Part shown: positions 1 through 10,153 of the stretch, piece by piece
Position numbering within the stretch: the stretch's first letter is position 1
How the letters are laid out: each line of letters starts with the position of its first letter
Origin: Kuschelorhynchus macadamiae
Taxonomy: Eukaryota > Arthropoda > Insecta > Coleoptera > Curculionidae
Direction of reading: 5' to 3'
NCBI GenBank assembly: GCA_030620095.1
Contig: JAUTXW010001351.1
Location: 2,542,001 to 2,606,000 of the forward strand
DNA length: 64,000 nt
The notes under the pieces: generated by a model
What the model saw: the letters and a program-made list of their open reading frames with translations, nothing else
What the model was told of the DNA's origin: nothing
Databases searched by the model: none
Position numbers and translations under genes: made by a program

Positions 1-445
1 TAAGAATAAGTACTTCCTTCGTAGGAGCGAAGTAGATGAAGTAGATGTTGTAATCGTAAAAAAAATCACCCTACGAGGTTTTTGCAGAACTTTGCGTGTT
101 AGGGTCCCCAGACCCCGAAAAACATGCTGATATTTCCGTCAATCTATCGGTCTGTCGTTCTGTTACTACGCGGCATAGTTCAAAAATTATCTATACGATT
201 GACTTCAAATTATTATCAAGTATCAAAGGTCAAATGGGGATGGAATGGTAACCTTATCGATTGAAAAAAATATAAATCCATTATGGCGCAACAAAATGGC
301 GCCTAATGAAATGTTTAAAAGTTAAGTGCCAAAAAACTGCTTTTCAAATGGATTTGAAATTTTGCACAAACATCAAATGTGAAACGGCTAGACTGGGACA
401 GTTTTACTGCGAATCCTATATGGTAAAATAAAATAGCGGCCTAAT
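1..445 (+). repeat. Interspersed repeat family R1, copy A (partial)
   Basis: First of several copies of an unclassified dispersed repeat. The recognisable order is TGTAATCGT near position 50, a TCACCCT-CGAG segment, AGGGTCCC, a run of GTCTGTC-like units, GCGGCATAG, and then subrepeats containing ATGGCG, AAAATGGCG and TTTTGCAC. The same order appears at about 1712, 18622 and 20893, and reversed at about 7005 and 35690. No coding capacity is seen. The left end lies at or outside the window edge. Confidence 0.7.
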
Positions 446-989
446 AAAAAATTTAAATATTTAGTAAAATTTCATTGCCTGGTATAAAACCTTTTTATGG
501 AGAGAAATAATAAAAGGCAATTTATTACTTATAATAAATAGTAGTTGTAAAGAAATAATAATATAAAAATTAATTAAAAACATAGTAAAAAAAACGGTAA
601 ATTTGGCTCTACCCACAACTTTCCCCGTAAGGTAATCCACTACATACATATAAAACATTTTATTTTAAATTTCATTAACTGCGTGATAGGTGTATTTATC
701 TAAAATTCAAAATCTTAATAGAATCACAAGCTGGGGAGCAAAAAACCTTGTAAAGTATAAACGCTAGTAAGATACAATAATGTTTACAATTTAAATTTAA
801 AAATTTATTTTCGCTTTTAACAAGATCTTCGCTGGCATTATGATCATATTACAGCAATTATCAGACAATCGCTAACAACTCGATTTATTTTTCGAGTTTA
901 AGATACCTCTCTTATGCTAACCTATATACGGCTTACACATTACAAATCAGACTGTCTTGAGAATTGGTTTCATATTTAGGTATCTGCCT
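446..989. other. AT-rich sequence, no feature seen
   Basis: About 540 bases of AT-rich sequence between repeat copy A and a LINE fragment. A 65-codon ORF on the minus strand here is low-complexity and has no recognisable motif. I see no gene, RNA or repeat boundary. Confidence 0.5.
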
Positions 990-1390
990 CCCCTTTAACA
1001 TTTTTGACATTGTTCAAAGAAGAGCTATTCACCTGATTGATGATCCAAGCATGACAAGTAGACTTGCAGCATTGGAGCATCGGGTGATCATCTGGTTCAT
1101 AGATACTGGTAAGTATATTGGTTTCTACGAGAAGGCATAATGGATGATAGCAAGTCATAATGCTTTACGTTTTCTTCAGCCTTGACTGTCTGGGGCACAG
1201 GAGCATCCACCCGCATCCTTCCCTTTATTATCCATCTACATAGATCGAGGAGCTTCCGCTTTATTCATTTCTATATTCCGGACTATGAAAAACGATTTCG
1301 CTCTTCCCATATATTTATGATATATGATAGCTTTTTTCTCATAAATGCCGTATAAAAAGAGTGAAGCCATTTTACGCCATTAAAGATGCC
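990..1390 (+). pseudogene. LINE ORF2 C-terminal fragment
   Basis: The plus-strand frame starting about 993 reads a peptide with FDIVQRRAIHLIDDP followed by RLAALEHR. This is the hallmark block downstream of the reverse transcriptase palm in many insect non-LTR retrotransposons (Q-R-A-x-x-L-I-D-D-P, then LEHR). Frameshifts follow, and a degenerate basic C-terminus may continue to about 1390. No endonuclease, palm motif or tail is present, so this is a 5'-truncated, decayed scrap. The identification rests on one strong motif block. Confidence 0.6.
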
Positions 1391-1711
1391 GAAATGTATC
1401 GAATAGCGCATGCGCAAGAACAGAAATGACATTTACATACTTGATAAACAACTTTGCAATTGACATTAATTAAAGAATGGCATCAAAGCATTTTTTTTCC
1501 TATTTGAAATTATTTTAAAAACGAAACCGTTTTTTCTGTGATTTTGATTCAATATTCGGTAGAAGTGTTTACTGAACCTGATACGAAGTCTGATACGTGA
1601 ACTTGTCCTATCAAAAGATTATTGACTTCATTTTACGCAGACATTTCGGAAGCGAAACCTCGAAATAAAAAATACGGTATGTTTATAAATCATTCATTTC
1701 AGTTTTTACTT
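1391..1711. other. No feature seen
   Basis: About 320 bases of AT-rich sequence between the LINE scrap and repeat copy B. I see no coding or RNA signal. Confidence 0.45.
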
Positions 1712-2920
1712 GCCTTGTACAAGAGAAGTATTGTAATCGTGAAAAAATCACCCTCCGAGATTTTTGCAGATCTTTACGTCTCAGGGTCCCTAGATGCCGA
1801 AAAATATCTTTTCCCAATTTCGTCTGCCGGTCTGTCGGTCTGTCTATTCGCGGCAGAGTTAAAAACCTACTTACACGATTGACTTCAAATGGTAAAATTC
1901 CAATATGGCGAAACAAAATGGCGGCCTACTGAAATGTTAGAAAAATGTATTACTAAAAAACTACTTATCCAATTTACCTCTAATTTTGCAAAAAAAAACA
2001 AGATTATGTAAGAATCAACTGGTAAAATTTTGGTACGAATCCAAGATGGCGGAGCAAAGTGGCGGCTTAATAAAATATGTAAAAATTCAGCATGAAAAAA
2101 CTACTTAATGGACTGATTTCAAATCGTGTGCAATAACTAATTGTGATACAGAGATGAACTAGTTATCCCGTGGTACTTATTCAAGATGATGGAAAAAATG
2201 GCGGCCAAATAAAATTACTCACTCAGGTATTACATATTTTCAGGTTTTAGTGTCCCTAGATGTCAAAAAATATTTTTATCAATTCCGTCGGTCCATTCGG
2301 TCAGTTCGCAGCATAGCTTAAAAACTACTCATCAGACTGACTTAAGATTTCAGTCAAAAATTATGGATACATAAGTATAACCTGGTAATATTTTGGTAAA
2401 GATCCAGTATGCCGAAACGTTAAAAAAATTATTACTAAAAAAACTAATTATCCAATTTCCTCAAATTTTCCATAAAAATCAAGTGTTACATAGGAATAAA
2501 CCGGTAACATTTTGGTATGAATATAAGACAGCAAAACAAAATGGCGGCCTAAAATATTTAAAAAATAGGCCCGAAACAAGCTACTCACTAGGTTAATTTC
2601 AACTTTTGTGCAAGGATTAAGTGTGATATAGAGATCAACTGGTAAAGTTGTGACAAGAATTCAAATAATTTTTTAAACAATTAAAGTAAAAAAATCTTAT
2701 TCATTTTAATTTTTCAGAAAAATTAAATGTAATATGGGGATAAACTGGTACAGACTCCACATGACATAATAAAATGGTGATGTAGGTCAATGTAAAAACT
2801 ACTTATTAAAATTATTTTAAATTATGCTCAGAAATCAAATGTTATAGGTAGAAACTGATAAAAATATGTGAAAGGATAGTATATATGTTACTTAACGACT
2901 AGGTACTGAACTAGATTGAA
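1712..2920 (+). repeat. Interspersed repeat family R1, copy B (near full length)
   Basis: The copy opens with GAGAAGTATTGTAATCGTG, then CACCCTCCGAG, AGGGTCCC, GTCTGTC units and a CGCGGCAGAG segment. It then shows a series of imperfect subrepeats about 120-200 bases apart: GGTAA-ATTTTGGTA, then CAAGATGGCG, CAAAATGGCGGCC, AAAAACTACTTA and TTTTGCA. It ends near 2920 with a TACTGAACTAGATTGAA segment that matches the end of copy D (about 22100) and, in reverse, sequence at 63812. There is no open reading frame of note. The superfamily is unknown. Confidence 0.75.
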
Positions 2921-3006
2921 GGAGAATTTAAGGATAATGACTCTTAGCCTAAATTCGAAAAGAAACCTGCTATTAGTGAATACCTTATTCATTTAAAAAT
3001 TCGTAT

Positions 3007-4466
3007 CATGATATAACAAACGGAAGGTATGATATCTAGACGGTCTCAATTGCGTCCCGTTCGCTCAGTGACGTCATAGCGTGCGTAGATTTTTAAATTG
3101 CTTATGGAGATGCATGTCGTTTCTAGCGTTTAAACATTATATTACCATTTTTTTCAATTAAAAATGTTTTTCTAATGAAACATTGACATATAACTCACTA
3201 AAATAAAAAACTTATGACATGGTAGTTACATATTTATTTAACAAAAATACAAAAAACACGTTAAAGAAAGAGTTAATGTTGTATAAAATTCGACAGTATT
3301 TAATTCTATACTGTTATTTTGTTATACATGTTTATATTTAGTTCAATTTAAAACTAAAAAATGCTATAATATCTGTATTTTTTGATAAGTACAGAGACGT
3401 ATTTTTAGTCCAATTTGAGAGGAGGAAGTCTAATTAAAAAAAGTGCAGGTATGAGAGGGAATAAAACAACGCACACTAAACAAGTTTAACCTTTAACCTT
3501 CATGTGCACAAGCTGCCGCTTGTTCCTATATTATATGTAATTATATAAATAAATAAAATTTGAATAAAATATAGCCTTATTCTAGTTGAAAAACGCTTTT
3601 TTTATTAAAAATTTGGTCCAGATTTACATTGTTGTCTTTTTTGATATAGATGAATGACCTACTAGTGAACTGATCTTGGCCCATTTCAATTTCAACTGAT
3701 TTAAAATCTTTCTCATAATGGCTAAAGATCGTTAGCATGTAACTGAAGATACCGGTAATATTATCGGTAGAAATATCATATAAGCGCATACAAATTTCTG
3801 AAAATTTGTAAAATCTTTTTTTGGCAACCAATTTTTTAATAAAAGCATGAGTGCATATCAACCGACAAAAATCAGGAACGAGCGCCTGTAGGGCGAGGCA
3901 TTTTTTCTGGTGATATGCACGAATGCGTTTATTCACTAAGTTTTGTTGCACGATTGATATTTTCGCTAGTGGAAATTAAATTTTAAACTAATTTGGATTT
4001 TATTTACGCCATAATATAACACAACTAACAAAATAATTTGAAAGCTAAATTATAGCGGCAATTTTTATCACGGTTATATTTTCACTTATTAATTTGGTCA
4101 GTTACCATGGTCAATTATTGGAGTAATTTGCAGAAGTTATATTCTCGCTGAAATAGTTTAAAAAGATTAGAAAATGTGGACTGAGATTTTTTTATGTATT
4201 GTTCCAGAGAAAGTTTGGTTTTACCTGAGGTATTATATAAACACAAAAAAAAATCATAAAATTCTGCAATTTCGGTTTTTCTTAATTTTATATTTGTATG
4301 TTTTACAAAAAAGGACACAGAAATCCGCAAACTGTTTTAAACATCAACTAAATATGCACTGAAATCATATGGCCAAAGGTCAATGACAGCCGGCGTTAAT
4401 CACGGGGTGACGTAACCGAGCCAGGCGGGAATGCATGATATCTTACCTTCGGTTTATTATATCATG
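3007..4466. mobile_element. DNA transposon with long TIRs and a 9-bp flanking duplication
   Basis: The left end starts CATGATATAACAAACGGAAG and the reverse complement of the right end starts CATGATATAATAAACCGAAG. The first 30 bases agree at 27 positions, and similarity continues patchily to about 75 bases (a GCTC-GT-ACGTCA block is shared). AATTCGTAT directly flanks both ends (2998-3006 and 4467-4475). The element is 1460 bp and has no recognised transposase, so it is probably non-autonomous. CATGAT ends recall P-type elements, which make 8-bp duplications; 9 bp plus long TIRs also fits Mutator-like elements. Class unresolved. Confidence 0.85.
3577..3951 (-). CDS. Unrecognised 124-codon ORF inside the long-TIR transposon
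   Basis: An ATG-to-stop frame entirely within the 3007-4466 transposon, on the minus strand. The product is basic at the N-terminus and has no zinc finger, DDE motif or other domain I recognise. Its position suggests a remnant or rearranged internal part of a transposase gene. It could equally be a chance ORF, since the surrounding sequence is AT-rich. Function unknown. Confidence 0.25.
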   Translation of the reverse strand: MQQNLVNKRIRAYHQKKCLALQALVPDFCRLICTHAFIKKLVAKKRFYKFSEICMRLYDISTDNITGIFSYMLTIFSHYEKDFKSVEIEMGQDQFTSRSFIYIKKDNNVNLDQIFNKKSVFQLE

Positions 4467-4475
4467 AATTCGTAT

Positions 4476-5110
4476 ATTCGTTATTTTCCAGTTTGTGTTT
4501 TGTTTATGGACTAAAAACAAAAAGCAAGAAGAGTGGAAATTAAAATGTTATTTAGGAATTTGCAATATATTTTTTTCAAAATACCGTTTATGGTTATTTA
4601 TTTTATGCATATTTATCCAGTCCCCAGTTGGTATGAAGTAAGTTTTGTACCCATGAATTTTGAAAATCGTTTCTCGTTACTGACATTGCAGCTTATACAA
4701 GAAATATATTTTGGTGGATGAAATTTTGATCCGAATTACTTTAAACTAAGCAGCGTTGTATGAGCAGAGGCTTTCCCGCGCATACAACGGTTTAAGACTA
4801 TTTTATTTAGAATGTCTTCACAACTGTCGGTAGCGTTCTTAGAATCGCCTTAAAAACGGAAATATAAACAAAGGCATGTCACTGTCAGATTAAGGTTGCC
4901 GTGTCTTTAATATCTGTTTAGAATATAGTCAAAAGCAATGTTATCGTGCGGGTCATACGATTTATCAACGACAAACTTTTTAAGTTTGTTTTTCTTTTAT
5001 TACGTGTAATCATATCCTGCGCTTAAAATCTGAAAAAAGAGGATAAATATATAAATACCAGCAGTTGCAAAAATCTTTGAGTAATGTCACTTCAAAGTCA
5101 GATTGACAAG
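4476..5110. other. Spacer with a small hairpin, no gene seen
   Basis: AT-rich sequence between two transposons. An imperfect hairpin CGTTGTATG...CATACAACG lies at about 4753-4790. A 62-codon plus-strand ORF (4533-4721) is hydrophobic and AT-driven; I do not regard it as a gene. Confidence 0.4.
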
Positions 5111-5164
5111 TCAGTGACAAAATGAGTAATAGAAAAAAATTTTCGGGTTTTAAGTCTAATAAAA

Positions 5165-6324
5165 TATTACGAAAATCAAAATTCACCGGCCAATATCCAG
5201 GAGACAGTTGCAAAAGCTCTGGGAATCGGTATAAGGACTGTGCAGAAAATTGTGCAGGAAAAAAAGCATAATTCACTACCGAAGAGGATTAACAAATGTA
5301 CACGAAAAAAGCCAAAGACAGAAGACTTAAGTGACAATGTAAAAATGGATGTTCGTAATGCAATTTACGATTTATCCACATCAAAAACTAATATATTCCT
5401 TCAAGTTTTAACAGCAGCTTTAAAAAATCGAGGCATATTGGAAATTGGACTAAAATCGTTGTCAAAATTAATAAAAATGTTGGGTTTTCGATATAAAAAA
5501 GACTGTAATCGAAGATTTGTATGCGAGTTGCCACATATAGCAAGCCAGCGTATCCAGTTTTTAAAGAAATACACGGAAATTTCAAAATTTAGAAAAGTGG
5601 TATTTTTAGACGAGACTTGGATATTTTCTAATGAAAGTGGTTCGAAATCTTGGCAGGACGAGTCTGTAAAAGGTGTCAAGAGAAAAAAGGGATGTGGGAC
5701 GGGAAAATGATTCATCATTTTGCATGCAGGTTCTTCGACTGTGAACTGTTTAAAAAGTGGTTAAAAAAACAACGGATTCCAAATTTAGATGCTCCATCTT
5801 TAATCATTCTGGACAATGCATCTTATCATTCAAGAATCTTAAATAAACAACCTACTTCATCCTGAAAGAAAAGTGATATTTATGACTGGATAATGAAACA
5901 AAAACAAAATCCTTTACCCAATATGCCGAAACTAGAACTTCTTTTAATGGCAAAATCTATTAAAAAACCAAGAATATATGCCGTAGATGAAATATTATGG
6001 GAAAATGGACATGAGGTTTTGCGACTGCCGCCATACCATTGCCGGTTTAACGTAATAGAATTAATATGGGCTGGGGCAAAATCATATTACGATAAACACG
6101 TGAACGATGGTCTTACATCAGATGAAGTGCAAATTGTTTGGCAAGATTCATTAAATTATATTACGCCGGAGTACTGGAAGAAATCTGTGGAACATACGGA
6201 GAAATTAATATGGGATTGGCGGAATCGAGAACGAGTTCTAGATGTGAAAATAACACCAATGATCATTGCACCATTTGAGGACTACTCAGAAGATGAGGAC
6301 TTTTTAAGTGATAATACTTTTTAG
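5165..6324 (+). pseudogene. Tc1/mariner (IS630 superfamily) transposase, broken
   Basis: The frame near 5179 encodes a helix-turn-helix (TVAKALGIGIRTVQKIV). It continues through a conserved linker to FLDETWIF (first catalytic Asp, about 5610), ILDNASYHS (second Asp, about 5808) and RLPPYHCRFNVIELIW (Glu, about 6057). This order is diagnostic of a large insect family of Tc1/mariner-related transposases. Damage is visible: a stop after the first Asp block (about 5708), a frame change with apparent loss of the segment between HAGS and the WL block, and a TGA at 5863-5865. The true N-terminus is also out of frame. It cannot encode a full protein. Clear terminal inverted repeats were not found. 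Confidence 0.85.
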
Positions 6325-6344
6325 TCTATAATATTTAAAAGTTT

Positions 6345-6590
6345 CTGAAGGATTATATTAGTTTTTGCCGTGTATAAATCATAAATTGCATTATGAATAT
6401 CCATTTTTGCATTGTAACTTAAGTCTTTTGCCCTTGGATTTTTTCGTGTACATTTCTTAATCTTCTTCGGAAGTAAATTACGTTTTTTTTTCACGCACAA
6501 ATTTCTGTACATTCCTTATACCGATTCTCAGAGCTTTTGCCACTGGCTCCTGGATATTAGCCAGTGAATTTTAATTTAAAATTTGTTTAT
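6345..6590 (-). pseudogene. Inverted partial copy of the same transposase N-terminus
   Basis: The minus strand encodes LPKKIKKCTRKNP and KMDIHNAIYDLYTAKTNIIL, clear relatives of LPKRINKCTRKKP and KMDVRNAIYDLSTSKTNIFL in the plus-strand gene (5275-5400). The homology extends into upstream DNA (TATCCAGGAG-like sequence at about 6547). A second N-terminal half therefore sits tail-to-tail about 20 bases after the main copy's stop codon. It is either a fused second element or an inverted duplication. It has diverged from the main copy, so it is not recent. Confidence 0.8.
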
Positions 6591-6797
6591 TAAATTTGAC
6601 GCCAGTTTTTTGCTTACTTTTTTAGTACATTTGTAATTTTGTAGGCAATAAATAAACGATTATAGAATACTTGTTCCAATTTTAAAGCAGCGTGTTTAAA
6701 ATAAGTAAATTTTTTTATTAATTATAAGACAAAATTTAATACATAAAAATCGGTAAAATCGCTTTACCAGAAACTCGGGGCTAACGAAAAATACAGG

Positions 6798-6994
<197 letters not shown>

Positions 6995-7004
6995 CGCATG
7001 CATG

Positions 7005-7190
7005 GCTCCTATTTTCAGACTGAAATTTGAAGAAATCGGATAAGTAGTTCTTTAGCTATGCCGCGAACAGACAGACTGACGAACAGACATACCTACAGAC
7101 AGACGGAATTGAGAAAACATGTTTTCCGGCATCTAATGACCCTTAAACGTAAAGATCTGAAAAAATCTCACGAGGGAAGTAATAACTAAT
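7005..7190 (-). repeat. Interspersed repeat family R1, copy F (fragment, reverse)
   Basis: Reverse orientation of the family's first part: TTTAGCTATGCCGCG, a run of GACAGAC units, GGAATTGAGAAAACATG, GGCATCTAATGACCC and TCTCACGAGGGAAGT. It is interrupted at its left side by the TA microsatellite. Confidence 0.7.
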
Positions 7191-7735
7191 TATCTTGTGT
7201 TTTTAACAAAAGTGGAATAACATTTTTGCAAAATAAAATGTTTTTGTTATCACAATACAAAAAAAAAACAAGTTGTTTTGCACAGAGGTAGCCCGCATTT
7301 AAATAAATGACACTGTATAAGAAGTTAGATTTTTAGGTCAAGCGGGGCTCATAATGTTTGGTGATTGATAAAAAAATCTCACGTTCATTAAGTGGCTGTA
7401 TAAACAGAATATATCTTGATTGTTCCACTGATTCGAACCGCCATCCGACTTTATTACGGCGCTTGCCATTTTGTGTATTTTTGTTTTTGCCAACCAAAAA
7501 ATTTTAACCAAATACATATTTAGCGAATTTTTTTATTTAGTCCCTCGGCATTTAATATATAAATTAATATTAAGTGGCTATCTTAATAATATTACGTAAT
7601 ATAATAAAAAACTATTTTCTTTCTCCCTGTATATTTGTAAATAGCCCATCGAGATTTATTAGCTCGGTGTTAAGAAGCCGAGGAAACTACTGCGGTTGTC
7701 TTAGAAGCCATAATTAATATTTGTGTTCATTAACT
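7191..7735. other. No gene seen
   Basis: AT-rich sequence before the LINE. It may include the LINE's undefined 5' part (about 7640-7735), but I cannot place a boundary. Confidence 0.4.
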
Positions 7736-7778
7736 TAATATTTCTCTTTCGAACTCTGAGGTTTCAAATTGTTTCCGT

Positions 7779-8048
7779 TTGGGAAAGAAAAGCGTAAAAC
7801 CAAGACCTGTACTGCTTGTGCTCGTGAGCCAGCTTAAGAAGCAAGAAATTTTGGGTAACAGAAATAGCTTAAAAGGTAGTAATATCTTTATTAACGACGA
7901 TCTTATCCCGGAGGACCGAGTTGAAAGGAGCTTCCTTGAAGAGAAACTTAAGCAAGCCAGAAGCAATAATTTTGTTACTAGTCTTAGGGGCAACAAATTG
8001 ATAGTGAACGGTGAGCAATACCAATATTCGAATTTCTACACCAATTAA
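7779..8048 (+). pseudogene. LINE ORF1 C-terminal part
   Basis: An 89-codon frame with GKKSVKPRPVLLVLVS, GSNIFINDDLIPEDR and LRGNKLIVNGEQY. This matches the C-terminal nucleic-acid-binding region of insect LINE ORF1 proteins (R-x-G-K...KPRP..., IFIN-DL-P-R, G-KLI-NG). The frame upstream of about 7740 appears to continue with an FRLGKK block. It lies about 460 bases before ORF2. No zinc knuckles were found. It is only part of an ORF1, so I treat it as non-functional. Confidence 0.7.
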
Positions 8049-9050
8049 CCAGTGGCTTTCCCCACTGAAGATACTTGCATTCCCCACTACCCAATAGGTT
8101 AACCCACAGTGAGCCTACTACCCCGCTAGTTGATCCACTTCTAGATGAAGAAGTTCCTGAACATACAGTTGAGCCAAGTACAGATAAAGTTATTTCGCTC
8201 CTACGAAAACCAGATTACGCAATTAGCGTATCAGTGGATAAAAGAAAACTGGATCACACACCTTCTAAAGTTTGGGCGCAGTTCCTAAAAAAAAATCCAA
8301 CCAGTTACCTTTTTCTCTTCGTTCTGCAAGCAGGAATAAAATAAATAATTTATAAACATTTACTTTACTTATTTTTAGCCTCAATAATTAGTGTCTTTTT
8401 TTATATTATCCTTATTTGTCTATTTTATTTTTTTATGTATATATATTATTTCTATTTCTGTATAATTTCGTTTTACAACTGTATATGCTGTTTTAATTTA
8501 TTTATAATAATATGTCGTTAAGCATATGCCACGTTAATGCTCGATCACTTGTAGAGAATTTTGATGGTTTCAGAGACGCTGTTCTTAATAAATACGATAT
8601 AATAGGAGTATCTGAAACTTGGCTACAAATAGGTATCCCTGATGAGATAGTGCAACTGACCGGCTATAATCTGTATCGACGCGACAGGGGTAATGGCAGA
8701 GGTGGGGGCGTAGCAATCTATTGTAGAACATCTATCATGTCCCGTACGCTGACGGTTCCCGATGTACGTGGCACGAAACAAATTTGGATTTCGGTTAAAC
8801 ATGCCAACAAACACTATGGTATTGGTATTTTATATCGTCCTGCGTGTTTCTCGGCCGCTGAATTTTTTGATGCTCTCGAGAACGTGTTGTCTACGTTGGA
8901 TCCTAAATTCGATTCAAAATTCAAATTCAAATTCAAAAAAAGTTTTATTAACAAAACAAACACAGCATAATTTTTATAAAACAAGTAACAAAAAATATCT
9001 TGTTTATTTCGCTAATAAGGACTACATCTCGATTATAGAAACCGTTACCA

Positions 9051-9078
9051 ACTTGCACATGGATTAACCATGTGCAAG
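9051..9078. repeat. Perfect hairpin in the nested LINE 3' UTR
   Basis: CTTGCACATGG-ATTAA-CCATGTGCAAG: an 11-bp perfect stem with a 5-base loop. Its position near the 3' end suggests a possible RT-recognition stem-loop, as known in some LINE tails; this is inference. Confidence 0.7.
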
Positions 9079-9312
9079 TGCGATGCAGCCCTTGAACTAT
9101 AAACTACAAACTTATCTAGCCCAAAATCAACATAAAAATTAAACAAAAAAATAATTTAAAGTAAGATCTAAGGAATGCGCATACTAGGGGACAGAAGCGG
9201 CGGTGACGGGGAGAGCGGCAACCGGAAAGCGGAGGTCGGGTGCCCAAGCCAAATCAACAACGGCACATAAGGCCCGGAACGGCAAACATCAAACTACATA
9301 TTGAACAGAAAG

Positions 9313-9344
<32 letters not shown>

Positions 9345-9397
9345 AAATCAACAGGTGTAGGTAAAAACAATGACTGAAAACGATATATGTAAAAGTA

Positions 9398-10153
9398 TTA
9401 GATTGTAGTTTGTTGATTTCGTAATAACAGTGTTTTTGTAAATGTTTTAAGTGGATATGGTTTAACTTCATTACTTAACGTATTCCACAGACTTACACCT
9501 ACATAAGAGAATGACTTTTGGAAGTTAGTAGTTCTGTGAGGAGGTATTTTAAATAATTGGCTACGGGTGTTATGTTGGTGCACCAAAGGAACGAATAGTT
9601 TTTTCAAATAAGCCGGATGACCCGTTTTTATAATTCTGTAGATGAAGGAGTACATATGGTGTTTTCTTCGATTTTTCATGTTCAGTAAATTATGGTTGTT
9701 TAAGTGTGGGGTTATATGCTCTCTGTAATGAATATCATAAGCAAATCTCATACAAGAATTTTGAACTTTTTGAATTCTATGCTGAATGCTTACACTTAAA
9801 GAGTCCCCATAAACAGTATCGCAGTAATCAAAAAGTGATAATATTAAGCTATCGCAAAGAAAATATTTTGTTTTTTGGGGCATGGATCTAGCTATTTTGT
9901 ATAACTGCTTTAAACGTATATAAGATGCCTTGATTTTATTTTGAATATGGGGTAGGAATGACAATGAGCAATCAAAAACAACACCTAAGTTTTTGGCTTC
10001 TTTCACGTTAGGTATTAAATTGCCGTCTATCTCCGCTTGAATGGTATTAATTTCTCTACCCGAGTTAAAGACTATAATTTGTGATTTAGATGTATTTAGT
10101 TTTAGGTTGTGTTCGTGTGCAAATTTGTGAATGTTCATTAGGTCATACTTTAA
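9398..10153 (-). pseudogene. RT C-terminal domain of the nested LINE
   Basis: Open from the truncation point (about 10153) to a stop at 9398: about 250 residues. It includes KLNTSKSQIIVF, NLGVVFDCSLSF, SLFDYCDTVYG, VQNSCMRFAYD and GVSLWNTLSNEVK, the standard RT thumb-to-C-terminus series of CR1/Jockey-like elements. The frame is undamaged, but the palm (YADD) and the endonuclease are absent because of 5' truncation. It is a dead-on-arrival copy. The frame being open while the host LINE is broken suggests the insert is the younger of the two. Confidence 0.85.

Noticed and set aside
7779..8087. Minus-strand ORFs opposite LINE ORF1
   Set aside because: Shadows of the recognised plus-strand coding block.
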